Positions 45,201 to 63,223 are shown, counted from the stretch's first letter. The stretch is 64,000 bases of DNA from Plantago major (GCA_026545765.1 CM048841.1:105559542-105623541); one strand, 5' to 3'. Notes: a model not told the origin generated them from the letters alone. Numbers and translations are program-made.

Positions 45201-46102
45201 TCAGAAAAAGAGTGAAACGTCGATGTCCTGGGTTAGAAGAATTGTTTTGTTTGAAGGACAGATTTGTAATTGCACAAAAGAAGTATTTTGGGATCAAAAT
45301 ACCATATCTCAATAACCCATTCTAGGTGGGTTATTCTGAAAGGTATTTCGAAGAACAAAATATGCGGTCCAGAAATTCCGATATTTAATAAGTTTGAATT
45401 TTTTGTGGGCTATGGTATTTCAGATTTGTGCAACTAAACATGTAATTTTGTGGGGTGTTCAAAATACCACTACAAAACGGACTCTTACCGTCATTGTCCT
45501 ATTATCCTGTCATGTCCAAATACCCAGTACAATTACTCCCCCCAAGTAGACTTTTCAAGTACTGAAGTTTTACAACCACCCATTTGTGTTGAGTAAAATG
45601 GTCGAGCGAGCTCAAGCTGCCACTAAAAGTGACTAGAACGTGACAAATTCTTACAGGCAATTTTCGGACCACGCACACACAATGGGAGCACAAGTCCAAT
45701 CAATGACTATGGCAGGCCATCATACAGTGTTTCTTTCTCTTGGCCACCAGCCAAACAGCAACATTCCACGAATTATACCAATCCAAGTACCAAAGAAACA
45801 AAACTGCAAGAACTCATACAGCGCAAACTACGCACAAAAATTAGATTAAGGAAATTTTCCTCCGAAAGGTTCCATTTCACTTGGATGTAATGAGTTTGCC
45901 TTCCAATTATCAGTGGGCAGTAACTGGGTTAAAATAAACCAGTTAACAATCTACCGAAATCTAATTTTAAAGTACTACAATGTCTAATGAATCTAATAAA
46001 TAACTGGGAGTCAAGCAAGACCCAAGCTGGTATACGTAGTTGAAGGTATCTGAATGTCGGCAGGTCCAAAATGAGCTCATGCTTCCGCGACTTTAGTTTT
46101 AT
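45201..46102. other. Intergenic, including the 3' flank of the ECA gene
   Basis: No protein-like ORF. The last part before 46103 should hold the 3'UTR of the minus-strand Ca2+-ATPase. ORFs at 45502-45849 show no domains. Confidence 0.5.
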
Positions 46103-51096
<4,994 letters not shown>

Positions 51097-53012
51097 ACAA
51101 TCAGATCAACTAATTCAAAAACGAAAAAAAGCAAGTATCAAATTATCAATCCAATCTGTGACAATTGACAAATCAACCAAAACGAAAAGGGATATAAACC
51201 GCAAGAGATACCAAAATTCACCAGCAATCAATCGAAACTGAACGATCGAATAAAGTAATCACATTAAACACGCAACATGAACAAAAAGCATAGACTCACC
51301 ACCTCAATTTCTATCGGGCGACAGATCGATGATGAATCTCTGTACGGATTGGGAAGAAAAAGAGTGAGAAGGTAAAGTAACTTCTTCTCACACTTCAAAC
51401 TGAATTGGTTACTGAATTAGGTAAAGAGTGAGAATCGAAAAAAGAACAGATCTGCTCGACAAAGTACGAAACAGCGATGCGTGCCAGCAATCTTCTATTT
51501 AGCTTCTTCGCCGTACCTTCTCTCCCGAACATTGGTATGAGAGTCATTTATATACAATCCCCCATCTCCAGTCCAGTAAACTTCTAGAATTTCGGATTTA
51601 TTTTGAAATTACTGTTATACCCCACAGTAATAATGAATTTGGTTGACGGTAAAAAATCAAAATTGATCAACTTAGTCGGGACGGATGAAGTATATTATAA
51701 TTTCTTATAACATTTGTTATGGATTAAAGAAAATTGAATGACATTCGCTACTTTACTATTTAAAATGTTAAAATTCGTATATTGGTGAAAAAATAAATTT
51801 ATTGCTTATTTGTCTTCAAGATTGGACAATTTAATGTTCGGCGATGTTATCACTTATCATGTTGCCCCATAGTTTAAAAGAGTTGAAAACGCTACTCGTA
51901 CTAACAAGATGTACATTTTTCGATTAATCTATGCATAAGAATTTCGGAGAACTTACGCATTTGCAGTGGATAAAGTGTCTTTCGGAGGGACGTGTGTTAA
52001 GATAATAGTACCAACATATTATCCGTAAATCACCACTAAGAATTGGAACCGATCGATTAGTTAACGATATCAACGAGGACAAAAGTTTCAAAATGTTGTT
52101 GTACAAAATAAGTTGGTCTTTTGTTTATTTAGATGAAAATTGAAGATAGATGGTCAGAAAAGGACATTCACATGAGAATCTACCTTTTCATCTTGAGGAC
52201 AAATATCATTTGCTGAAAAAAAAAAGAGGCATGGGGTAACAAAAGTACAGGAGGGCAATATCGGTAATTTGGGCTGACTTGGTAGTAGTTGAATAATTAT
52301 ATGGTGGTGGGGTGTAAATGACTAAATGCCATCTTTCCCTTTCGAGTGTTTTGGCCCCACAAGAAACCTGTTTTATGTAAAAAATGTAGCTAGTGTTACA
52401 CGGTTTGTTCTATGCTAGGATCCAATGATATATGGCCACGTAGATAAAAAAGCTTAATTCCGGCTTTATCTTTTACGTGCTTAAAGCTTATTGGTTGGTG
52501 TGCCATCTTAGGGGCTGTAGGAGGAGAAACAGACGATTAATCACCCGTGGAAGTGAATTAGTTCAAACTTTAGAGGAAATTTCGAGGTGCTTGCCCATGA
52601 GCTATAATTAAATAGATAGATCATAGATAGATGGATTAAATAATACGACAATGGTGATGTTTGCGTTTACATGGAATATTCTTCCTCTAGTGCCATTTTT
52701 CCTCATTTCAGCATAACAAATGTCAAATGCTCTCATTCTTCAATCATCTTCTTTGTGATTGTTTAGTTCATACAGTAACGTCTTTGAAAATATCACTCAT
52801 ATGAACTATCAAGAAAATACTCAATTATTCAAATAAAAAAATATGATGGATCATTAAGATGATACTAATGAACCTGGATAGATAGCTTGTTTGATTATTT
52901 TCTCATCTCATTATCTCCATGTGTTGTTGGTCTTCTCATAATAATTTGTAAGTATTAAATGGTAACAAATTGATTGATGTATGTAAGTAAAAAGGGAACA
53001 ACATGTATTACA

Positions 53013-53068
<56 letters not shown>

Positions 53069-54259
53069 ACAGCTATTGGAGTTGTGCAATTGAGTACTTA
53101 ATTTAAGTTAAATTAGTCTAATTTGTAAAATATATGCAAATTAGACTTAATTACAAAAAATAATTATTTTTCACCAATTAAATTACAAGCCCTAATGTAA
53201 ACCCCAACAAAATTAATTTTTCATTAAAAAAACTCAATATGTCTTGTCCAATTCAATTTCAAACCATAATTCAAATCTAACTAAATAAATATTTATTCTC
53301 CATCTTCTGCAATTGAATTAAAACAGATTAATTCGCACTAACCCAGACCATAATTCAACTGGAAAAAAAAAGACAATCCATCACAAACAACGATATTACT
53401 TACTTTCATATATTTCTTCCATTATTGTAATTAAGTAGGTGCCACAATAACATGCGTAGCGTGTTCTCACGTTCTACTTATAAAAATGAATGCATAAACA
53501 TTAAATGTTTTGCTCCAGATATTGGTGTGGTGTGTAAATGTAGAGAATGTTTTCTTGATAAATAAGATATTTCTCTTGTTTTCTCCAAATAAGATGATTT
53601 GTGTTTTCTTATATTCAACATCTATAAGATATTTTAGTAGATTTTACAATGTTATTATGTTTTTTTTAATTATATGCATTTGACACTTTAATTTGTTATT
53701 GTACATCTTTTTTCAAACGAATAATAAATAGGTAAGTCCTTGTACTGGATTCAAGTTTAAAATATAGGATACAACAATTGGGTTGGAGGAGTATCCCAAT
53801 GAATTTTTCCGACCGTACCCACTCTAACTAGTATCGCATGCTTATCCGCTGCTAAACTAGACTCTTTACGTATCCATCTAAACTTAGCAGGCAAAGGTAA
53901 ATAAAGAAGCCTTTTACATTTAACAATAATGTTTAAAATAAAGGTCCTTTTTTTGGATAAGCTTTATATATCGGCTGAGTACGTATCGTGAAATAATGGG
54001 TTTTCCTACACGACTAAGTGAGTAAGGATGTTTACAAATAATGAAAAATAAATAAAACGAATAATATTTGCCATTTGAGAGTAATTTGCCAGAGAGTAGA
54101 TGTTACACCAAAGCAGTTGGATCCTGACTAATCCAATTTACTTTTAAAGTTATGAATAAAAAGAAAACGAAGGGCAAATTACCACAACCCATCTTCCATG
54201 CCACGTAATTTTCTTCTTTTATAAAATTCACTTCATGCGATGCCCCCAAAGTCACATGG
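51097..54259. other. Upstream region of ECA and spacer, no gene seen
   Basis: About 51097-51560 probably holds the ECA 5'UTR, a leader intron and the promoter. Further right the sequence is AT-rich spacer, with a decayed copy of the 5S-like repeat at about 51880-52010 and a (AT)n tract at 53021-53062. No ORF over 60 codons looks like protein. Confidence 0.5.
53021..53062. repeat. (AT)n microsatellite
   Basis: About 42 bp of uninterrupted AT repeats in intergenic DNA. Confidence 0.95.
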
Positions 54260-54269
54260 AGAATCTAAA

Positions 54270-54800
54270 GGGATTGAGAACACACAACTATTACCAATAA
54301 GGTGCGCCTTTCTTCTTGGTAATTTATTCACAAGAACGAGCTAAGAGTGATTTTTCTGGAGCAAGCTTAGGATGACACACTGAAAAGTGTTTCGGTGCGC
54401 GGGTAATGAAAAAGTGCACGGGAAAGTAAACTAGTTGGTACATTGGGGCCATCATATCACCCGGAGAGAAATTTACGAGTGATCGCGTCGCAAAAGGATT
54501 AGGCCTTGGCCAACGAAGGGATGGGGGACATCACACAATTTTAAAGGGGGTGAAAATAATGCTCTAAATTTTCAAATATAGGGATTGAGAATGCTACTCA
54601 TACCAATAAGATGTAATTTAGTTTTTTTCAAATATATCCATAAGAACTTCAGCGGTGAGTGTGATTTATTTAAACCAATCTTAATTATGATGGATGACCA
54701 ACTATGAAGTTTTTTGGTGCGCGCACGAGTGAGAAAAAAATGCACGAGAAAAGAGACATGCGTTGACAATGTGGCTAGCAAATAACCCAAGAGCAGTATA
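54270..54800 (+). repeat. Two tandem decayed 5S-rRNA-like repeats with a conserved tail
   Basis: Two diverged copies (about 54270-54500 and 54580-54790) begin gattgagaa and share caataaggtgc/caataagatgt, then a phrase like cataagaact. They continue with wording close to the 3' half of plant 5S rRNA (aagaact-c-g-gt-agtgtg, then gatggatgacc, then gaagtt) and end in ggtgcgcg...gag. A tail with catcatatcaccc follows the first copy and recurs at about 8045. This suggests decayed members of a 5S-derived SINE-like or tandem-repeat family. The match to 5S is from memory and partial. Confidence 0.4.
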
Positions 54801-54893
54801 CGAGTAAATGCACTGACCTAATGGATCATATATGGGCCGCAAGGGGGTGGAACGTCACAATTCAACTTCAACTACATTAATAGGTAGAATATA

Positions 54894-55157
54894 CTCCCTC
54901 TATTTTTTTACAAGCTTTCCACCTTGACTTAGACCGGTCAACCATAATCAATCTTGACCACGAACCACCCTTAAAATATTATGATAAAAATTTAACAAAA
55001 TCATTTAATAAAAAATTAAACTGGTACTAATATTCATAATATGATTATATTAAATATTAAATAATTATATTTTAAGAGTAATTCGTGGTCAAAAGTAATT
55101 ATGGTTGACCGCAACCACATAATAGTAGAGTGGAAAGTTTGTGAAAAACGGAGGTAG
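54894..55157. mobile_element. Stowaway-like MITE
   Basis: The left end is ctccctctatttttttacaa; the right end is the reverse complement of ctacctccgtttttcacaaa. TA flanks are at 54892-54893 and 55158-55159. Subterminal ggtcaaccataat occurs on both sides in opposite orientation. 264 bp. Confidence 0.8.
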
Positions 55158-55159
55158 TA

Positions 55160-55799
55160 ATTAATTGAACTCGTATAAAAATAATTGTTTTTCATATATT
55201 GTTTTTGCTTTTTTCTTTTAAGTATAAGAGTAAGTCTCTTGAGAGACGGTTCCCATATAATTTATCTAAAGACAAACCTATATTATCATGAAAATTATCG
55301 ATGTTATTAATCAAAACACCAATGTTCTCAACATTGGTGTTTTTTCATATTAAAACAGAACTTATTTCGTTAACAACATAGATGTTCTGGTTAATAACAT
55401 GGATGGTTTTATTAATAACATAAGCCGTCCGTAGATAAATTATTTAGAGGCCGCTCTCATGATACTTTGTATAAGTATAATGTACACAATTATACTGGTG
55501 AAACATAAAATTAAATGAGCAGGTAAAATTAAATTAGAGGGATCGGACATGAGAAAACCCATTAAAAAGGGGGTTAAAAAATGGTTACTCTACAAAAAGA
55601 AGCAAGTTTGTATTAACTATTAAACTTGAATATACCAGAAAAAGGGGTAGAGCCTAGTATTACTTTATTACGGGCTATTTGACCAGCGAAACCAAAATGC
55701 ATACAATTGTCACGGGCTTCGCCAAGATCTAGAGCACTTGATAACACAACTGAAATAAAGAAAAATGAAAACCTAAAAAGTAGTAAAACTTAATTGGCC
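55160..55799. other. Spacer upstream of NOT2/VIP2 with a possible MITE
   Basis: A segment at about 55225-55480 has loosely inverted ends (gtataagagtaagtctct... and ...ctcatgatactttgtataag) and repeated taataacat phrases, so it may be another small non-autonomous element. The NOT2/VIP2 promoter should lie in the last few hundred bases. No ORF of note. Confidence 0.4.
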
Positions 55800-57956
55800 T
55801 GTCGTCTTAACCACAAGTCACAACACAATCGAGACCTAGTATCCCTTTCTTCTTTCTTCACTTATTATCCCGACTCAAAATTCAGCTTCTCAATTCCTAT
55901 CTTCTGCTACAGATCTGTCTCTTCGATCAGGTTTGCATTCATTTCTCGCTCTGTTTCATTAGGGAAATGTTTTTTTTCTGTATTAATTCTGTTCACTCGA
56001 ACGAAAGGTGTACTGTTAGTCATGGACTACAGTTTTATGCAATTCAGTTTGCATCGTTGCTACCATGAGCTCAATTCATGTTATCCGCGGGTCTAGTAGT
56101 GAAATTGCGTGGTTATATAGCAAATTGTTCGGGCGAGGGTGCTAATTAGGTGTAATTCGATCAGCAGGTCCATGTTTAGTTTGGTAGAGTTAGTACTTTT
56201 TGTTTCCAGCATTTAGTCTAGTCTCCAAAATTTTAAAGTTTTGATTTGATTGTTTAGTAATTAAAATACCGGCACAGGCGAAATTTGATTGTCTAGTAAC
56301 TAAAATTCCGGCATGGGAATTTGATTAAAATGCAGTCTGTAAAATGTGTTGATATGTCCCTATACCCCCGTAAAGACCTTATTCTAGTTTAGAGGGTAGA
56401 GACATGACTGTGTATTCGTGAAGTTAGGCCCGTGAGTTCAAGTTCTAGCCTCTGTCCTGTTAGCAAAATGGGTTAGATAGTTTTGTTAAATTTGATGGGC
56501 TGGCAGGAATTTGTTGTGCTTTTGTATTTCTCTGTTATCGTGTTCCAGGTGAGTATTTCACCTATGTCAAATTCTCGCCAGAGTCTGCTGCTAATATAGT
56601 CTTATACCCTGCTAACTGGTGAGGCGAAAAATTTATAGCTGTGGATTTAGTGAAGTAAAAAATAAACAGTATGTCTTATCTCCCTGATTAATATTTGTAT
56701 ATGGGAGGTTGATCTTTTATAATTTCGTGAAGTAATCCAGTAGTACTACCCTGGTTCACTGTGCAGGCTAATCACTAATGGGTGATGTTTGAAAGGGGGT
56801 TTAGACAGAAGGGTCCATAATGATTAACTGGTTACTCACATTTCACAAAACTGTAAGAACAAAATGTAGATAAAGAAATGAGATTATATATATACAAAAG
56901 TAGAGAAGGCTTGCTCACAAGTTTTGCATGGATAGTGGATAAAAATGTTTGTATAAAATGATCATCATTGAAAAGGCGTGCCATACTACCGTATAACATG
57001 CATTCTGTTTTGAGGAAAGGTTCTCATTATTAATTGATAATGGTGCTATTCAGATAATCTACTAGTCTAATGGATGGTTCACAATTAAGTTTTACTCAGT
57101 ATTCAGCAACTTGATATTTTCATTCCAGGACGTGTAACCTGGTTGGTAATTTCATACCTGTGCAGTAAACAATTTTCATTTTCAAGGCTGTCCTTTATTA
57201 TGATTTTACAAGCAAAATATTTGTTATGTTATAGTGAAGTTCAAAATATGTGACAGTGACACAACTCTTACTTTTTAAGTTATGTATCCTGTACAAGGTT
57301 GTTAATCGCGTATCGCGACGCATCGCGCCAGGCCCAAAAAACCGGGATCGCGGATCGCGGTCGCGATCGCAGGCGGGATAGTGAAGTAAAACAAAAATTA
57401 AAAATTAAAAATTAAACAAGCAAAATTTATAGAATGAACATATAAGTACTATATAAGTACTTGTTTAGTCATATATTACTTCAATATGCATTTATTTTTC
57501 TTTTTCTCCCCTTATTTTTCTGCTAATAAGTGATCAGTGGGGGTAAAATTGACATTTTACACCCACTAAAACGCATCGCGTCCGGGACCGCGCCCTGTAG
57601 CGGGCACCATACTTGTGGCGGGATCGCGCGCTATCGCACCCGATCACGCCGCTATTGACAACACTGATCCTGTAGATATTTTTCTTCTATCCGGTGCCTT
57701 CATATTCACAGGCCTTTTGTCAACTAATTTATCTGGTTCTGGACTCAGTTCTTGATTTTTTCCCCTTGTCATTCTCCAGTGCTGAACTTGACCCCATAAC
57801 ATTGTTTGGCTTGTGCTTCAATCTACTCTTGTTTTTTCAGATATTACGCAGACAGAAACAGGCTTCAAGCTATTTTAAAAATCATTCTGTTTTGAAGGAG
57901 AAATCCGCTGCTGCTGCTGTTCAGGGAACTTCTTATGACCTTTTGAGACATTCATA
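55800..57956 (+). other. 5'UTR and leader intron of NOT2/VIP2
   Basis: A pyrimidine-rich leader exon (about 55800-55930) ends at a good donor (gatcag|gtttgc). A strong acceptor (ttttttcag) at 57838-57840 opens the exon carrying the start codon at 57957. The ~1.9-kb leader intron contains the hAT-like MITE at 57294-57666. ORFs in the intron (55794-56096, 57694-57957) are not supported as proteins. The transcription start is an estimate. Confidence 0.6.
57294..57666. mobile_element. hAT-like MITE in the NOT2/VIP2 leader intron
   Basis: A perfect 8-bp repeat, atcctgta, flanks the element at 57286-57293 and 57667-57674. Ends are imperfect inverted repeats: caaggttgttaatcgcg on the left, and cagtgttgtcaatagcggcg as the reverse complement of the right. 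Both arms carry many gatcgcg/cgcgatc motifs, unlike the surrounding AT-rich intron. 373 bp, no ORF. Confidence 0.85.
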
Positions 57957-60900
57957 ATGTCGGGGTTACTTAATGTATGGTTTCCTCCGTCACAAGAGCC
58001 ATGTGTTTAGTAATATTTTCATAATTGCCTTGCAGAAGCTGCATGTACTTGTTATTTCCTAATGTTTTAAATGCTGTTGTTTGCCTTGTCACTATACAAA
58101 TAAACCTAAATGGTTTAGATGGTCGTAAACTTGTTTAGCTGTGTAACTTTTGTCTATTATTCTTTGCTTCAGTCATCGTTAAACGGGTCAGCTTCAAATC
58201 TTCCCGATAGCACAGGTCGTCTGTTTTCGTCATCTTTCTCTGCTCAATCTGGTGCCGGATCTCCTGTTTATCACCACTCTGGTTAGTAGTATTGCTTTTG
58301 TAGTTTCATACAGTTGTTTCTTTGAAATCTCTATAATCAGGACTTTACTTCTTTCAGGAAGTATGCAGGGGTTGCATAATATTCATGGTAATTTCAATGT
58401 TCCTAATATGCCTGGCACACTTGGATCAAGAAGCTCGACAATGAATAACATTCCTTCGAGTGGGGTGCAACAAGCTGCTGGAAACCTTTCTAGTGGAAGA
58501 TTTGCATCAAATAACCTTCCAGCTAATCTCTCGCAGGATAGATTTTCTCCTCATAATAGCGTATGTTTTTAAGACCACCAGAAAGTTTAGATGATGAATA
58601 TTTTAAAACACATTTATTTGCGATGATACTGTAAGTAATTCATACTTGCATACATATGTTGACCTTCTTATATGTTGCCTTCCAATTGCAGATATCTCAT
58701 AGCAGCGTGCACGGCCATTCAGGGATGGCAAATAGAGGAGGAATGGGTGTTGTTGGAAACCAAGGGTATAGTAGTAGCACCAATGGTGTTGGTGGTTCCA
58801 TACCTGGGATGCTACCTACTTCTGCTGCAATTGGCAATCGGACAAATGTTCCAGGCTTAGGTGTATCTCCTGGCTTGGGAAATACTGGGCCACGGATAAC
58901 AAGTTCTATGGGAAACATAGTGGGTGGGGGTAACATCGGAAGAAACCTTAGCTCTGGTGGATTATCTGTATCTGGGCTTTCTTCTCGCCTAAATTTATCT
59001 GGCAATAGTGGCTCCGGAAATCTAAATGTGCAAGGACAAAACAGGTTGATGGGCAATGTTCTTCAACAAGGTAATTAACCATGCAGTGATAGTTCTGAGC
59101 TGCCTCATTCGTGACAACATTCACAGTGTATCACAGACTCCCTCACATTAGAAAGACTATTTATTTCTTTATTCACACATCTTTGTCGTCAATCATGTAT
59201 CATCTTTTTTAAACAAAAACAAGAAAAGGTTATTTCGGCTGCTGCAGTCAGTTTAATGCAATATCATCATTCTTCTACAAAATTTTGGATTATTTTTTTG
59301 GAGTAAGATCCCTTGTTTTGGCTATTGTTTCTTTATTCACTATATGATGCTCCAGTCACTGTTATTTTTTTCTTTCCATTTTCTTGTGGAACTGATTTTA
59401 CTGCATAATTATATGATGGCTTACTTGGGGAGTAAAGTTTACAGTGTTATGATAGATCCTCTATTCAGCTTCTCCGCAGGTTTTATCAATGTTGGGAAAC
59501 TCCTACCCTTCTGCTGGTGGCCCTTTATCACAGAGTCATGTTCAGGCTATGAATAATCTTAATAGCATGGGCATGTTGAATGATCTGAATTCGAATGATG
59601 GTACCTCTTTCGATATCAATGATTTTCCTCAGCTAAGTAGCCGACCTAGTTCTTCTGGAGGCCCACAAGGACAACTTGGTAAATGAATCGAACTGTTCTC
59701 TCCTTTTTAAATACTTCTCGTATATTTTTCATTTCTCTAAACTGTTCATATTAAATCTAAATATGTTAGGTTCATTGCGGAAACAAGGTCTGAGCCCTAT
59801 TGTTCAACAAAATCAAGAATTCAGCATTCAAAATGAAGATTTCCCTGCCTTGCCTGGATTTAAAGGTGCTCATTATGCCTAGACCTGCGAGTCTTATTGC
59901 TATCTGATGACATCTGAATGTTTGTCCTCGTATCCCTTGTTAGATTTCCTATATGATGGGGCATGTTAAAATAAGTGGGTTTTCCATATTCTGTCTCCGG
60001 ACTATATTGATGCTCCTTTGCTGGGAATTCATCATTCTAATTCTCTTAACATGCTGTAGCCCTTTGCTCGTAACATGTGTGAAGATAATTTAATATGGTC
60101 CTTTGTAACCAGCACCATGATTACTGTAATACCGAAGTTTTCTGATGATATGAATGAGTGATCACATCAGGAACCCTGTACTACATATCTTTTTATATTG
60201 TCTTAGTTACGGATCTGTCTGGTTCTACTTTATGCAGGTGGAAATGCCGATTATTCTATGGAAATGCACCAGAAAGAACATCTCCATGACAATTCTGTTT
60301 CAATGATGCAACAACACTTTCCTGTAATTGATTTGTAGTCAAATGCCAAGGCTCTATCAGGCCTTCTATACTTGTTTATGGATGGTCTTTCTCAGTCATT
60401 GTGGTTTTAAATTGCAGATGGGAAGATCTGCAGGTTTTAACTTGGGGGCGACGTTTGCATCTCATCGACCTCAACAACAGCAACAACAACATGCTCTGTC
60501 AGCAGCCGGCAGTGGTGGGCCTTTTTCAAATGTAAACCAAGATCTACACCATTTGCATGGTTCTGAAATGTTTTCGTCATCACATTCGAACTATCATTCG
60601 CAGGTGTGCCAATGAAAATTCTCTAGTTAATTTCAGTGTTTTGATTCTGTTTTAATGTGTAGGAGGTCTAGTATGCGTGTGCTAAAGTCGAAGGAATATT
60701 TTTGTTCGATACTGACTTGAGTGAAATGAATATTTGAAGAAAATCAGTGGATTCATATAGTTCTTGGGAATAGAGGCAGGAGTTGTCAGGTAGTTGAGAG
60801 GTTCTAGAATCTAGTGTCTGACATTGCCTTTGTTTCTTTTTCATATGATCCAGAGTAGTGGACCCCTCGGCATAGGATTGCGGCCTCTCAATTCTCCGAG

Positions 60901-62145
60901 TTCAGCATCTAATATAGGGACATACGACCAGATCTTACAGCAATATCAACATCAAAATCAATCACAATTCCGCCTTCAGCAACTGTCTGCTGTTGGTCAG
61001 CTGTATAGAGATCAAGGAGTGAAGCCTATGCAGACTGCCCAAGCAGCTTCCGACCCATTTGGTTTGCTCGGTTTGTTGAGTGTTATAAGAATGAGCGATC
61101 CTGATTTGACATCTCTCGCACTTGGAATTGACCTAACTACACTAGGATTGAACTTGAATTCTACCGATAATCTCCACAAAACATTTGGTTCACCATGGTC
61201 GGACGAGCCTGCCAAAGGAGACTCGGAGTTCACTGTACCGCAATGTTACTATGCTAAACCACCACCACCTCTAAGTGTAAGCTTTCTCATTGTTCAAGAC
61301 AAGTTGCACGTTCCTTTACCTTTTAGTGTGCATCTTTCTGAAATGAGTGGTACTGGTTGCAGCAAGCATACTTCTCGAAGTTCCAGTTGGACACTCTGTT
61401 TTATATTTTCTACAGGTATACTTAATGTTCATCCCACTTACTAATACCAATAATGCCTTCAAGATTTGACGTCCAATATAACCTATTTTCTGATCTATCT
61501 TGTGCAGTATGCCAAAGGACGAAGCCCAATTATATGCTGCGAATGAATTGTATGTCATCTTCACATACAAACAGTTGCTTTCAATCTTTACATTTTTGAG
61601 TTGGCTGTTATAACTGCATGAATTGAAACTTGTTTATGTTCCCAGGACAAAAAAACAAAACAATGATGAAAACCAACAGCTTCTTTAGTATTCCCCATGT
61701 CTTTTTAGTTGCTATTTCCAAACATATTTTCCAACGTTTCTTGAATCTGTACTCATCTTTTGACCCATGAGTATGTGCAAGTCTTAACATTTTCTGTTGA
61801 AATCTTTATTACTGATATAAGCAATCTGCGTATCTGTTTTCAGGTATAATAGAGGGTGGTTCTATCATAGTAATCTCAGGTGTTGGCTTATGAGGGTAGC
61901 TAACATGGATCCTCTTGTAAAAACAAGTTCTTACGAAAGGGGTTCTTACATTTGTTTTGATCCAATCACCTGGGAAACAATCCGCAAGGTCTGAAATTCC
62001 TGCCTGTTTATAGCTTATGTATCTTCGCATTCTGCAAATTGTACATGACTGGAAACATGAACTTGTGGTTATTGCATACATGCAGGAAAATTTTGTGCTC
62101 CAGTATGAGTTCTTGGAAAAGAAACCAGTGCTGCCACAACATTGA
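57957..62145 (+). CDS. VIP2: CCR4-NOT complex subunit NOT2 / VirE2-interacting protein VIP2
   Basis: Thirteen coding exons: 57957-57974, 58173-58281, 58358-58560, 58692-59070, 59469-59678, 59770-59865, 60238-60323, 60418-60603, 60854-61276, 61363-61415, 61508-61549, 61844-61988 and 62086-62145. Phases fit throughout and give 669 residues, similar to Arabidopsis VIP2 (about 614 from memory). The first two thirds are low-complexity Gly/Ser/Asn/Gln-rich. The NOT2/3/5 (NOT-box) domain covers about 496-665: SDPFGLLGLLSVIRMSDPDL, LALGIDLTTLGLNLN, DTLFYIFYSMPKDEAQLYAA, NELYNRGWFYHSNLRCWLMR, SYERGSYICFDPITWE, ending EKKPVLPQH. NOT2 is a scaffold of the CCR4-NOT deadenylase and transcription regulator. 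Plant VIP2 was found through binding to Agrobacterium VirE2. Exon 5 is started at 59469 because this AG, not the AG at 59478-59479, keeps the frame and gives the expected SPQVLSMLGNSYP. Confidence 0.95.
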
Positions 62146-62857
62146 CAACCATGCTCTTTTCATTTTAACAATGTAAATGTTCAGGTTCAACTTGTTCTCT
62201 AGTGCAGTAACAAGCTAGCTTATTCTCTCCTATATGATTTAGTGTACCCGATTATGGCATCAATTGCATCTTGTTAATTGGCATTCATATTTCACTGTAT
62301 GCTTGTACCATAATGAATATACCAATGTGATAGAGATATTCTCCTGTTCTTTAGCAGACTCGTGCAAATCGATGGTAGATTTCTTAGTCAAATTGCTCTG
62401 GAAAACATTGTTCACCAGCTATATATTTCAACCCTAGCTGGCTAGCTACTTGCAATTCTTAATTTGTCTCAATCAACTATGGATGAATGTCTCTGTTCGA
62501 ACTTTACTACGGAGTACACTATAAAATTCATGGAGTGGAACGATTTTGGTGACACTTAAAAGCTGCCTAAACGGAGGCAAGCATCCAGGGTAATTGGAGT
62601 ATTTTTCTTAGGCTACAAAAAATGTACTCCCTCCTCGCCATGGAACAATATGGACGTTCAAATTTCCGTTAGTTTTCACCTCAAATCTCTTTCAAATTAT
62701 ATTGGTAAAATTTTTACTAGTATTATGAAAAACTTCATTCTTTTGCCATAATAATTTTGAAGTAATGTGTGGTTGAAGAAGACAGAAGATGAATTTAGAA
62801 GTTAAACTGGGTACCCGTTCACTAGGACAGAGAGCATCAACTTTAGTGCCCTGCTTA
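62146..62857. other. 3' flank of NOT2/VIP2 with a partial Stowaway-like end
   Basis: Probable NOT2/VIP2 3'UTR up to about 62350, then spacer. At about 62625 a Stowaway-type end (ctccctcctcgccatggaac) is seen without a good partner, so a truncated or decayed MITE is likely. No gene. Confidence 0.5.
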
Positions 62858-63223
62858 TTATGTCTTGTTGATCCTTTGATTTTCATGCTGAACGAGCTCA
62901 TCAAGCTCGTCCAAATCCATATCCTGATCGTTACTTTCGTTCCAAACGTGCACACTAACTGGGATGCAGTCATCGTCCGATGTTAGCTCAAATTGTTGAG
63001 AAGCTGCATGTACCTCAGTGTATTGATCGATGAGCTGCTCAAGTTCTTCCGAATTCATTGCTGGAACCATGGATTGGTGATCGGGTTTTGTTATGAAACT
63101 GGTAACTGGAATATAATCGTCTTCTCCTACTTCTTCAGCAGTTACTTCCATGGACGCAGAGGGTTGGCTAAATAACCAGTTCAACTTGGGGCTTGTCGGG
63201 TAGAGCTCCTTTTCCTGTCCCAT
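62858..63223 (-). CDS. Unidentified acidic protein with a duplicated DD-x-IPV motif
   Basis: From the Met at 63223 the product is 121 residues, starting MGQEKELYPTSPKLNWLF. The frame is open further upstream, to 63433, but that part reads like leader sequence. Two similar halves are visible: EDDYIPVTSFITKPDHQS... NSEELEQLIDQYTEVH, and SDDDCIPVSVHVWNESNDQD... LDELDELVQHEN. Each has a DDxxIPV-type motif followed about 15-20 residues later by an acidic amphipathic ELxxLIxQ/ELxxLVxH stretch, suggesting an internal duplication. No signal peptide or membrane segment. I do not recognise the family. Its upstream side abuts the Copia-like LTR, so the promoter may be partly element-derived. Confidence 0.5.
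   Translation of the reverse strand: MGQEKELYPTSPKLNWLFSQPSASMEVTAEEVGEDDYIPVTSFITKPDHQSMVPAMNSEELEQLIDQYTEVHAASQQFELTSDDDCIPVSVHVWNESNDQDMDLDELDELVQHENQRINKT

Noticed and set aside
57694..57957. 87-codon ORF ending just before the NOT2/VIP2 start
   Set aside because: It crosses a strong splice acceptor (57838-57840) and lies in the leader intron and 5'UTR.
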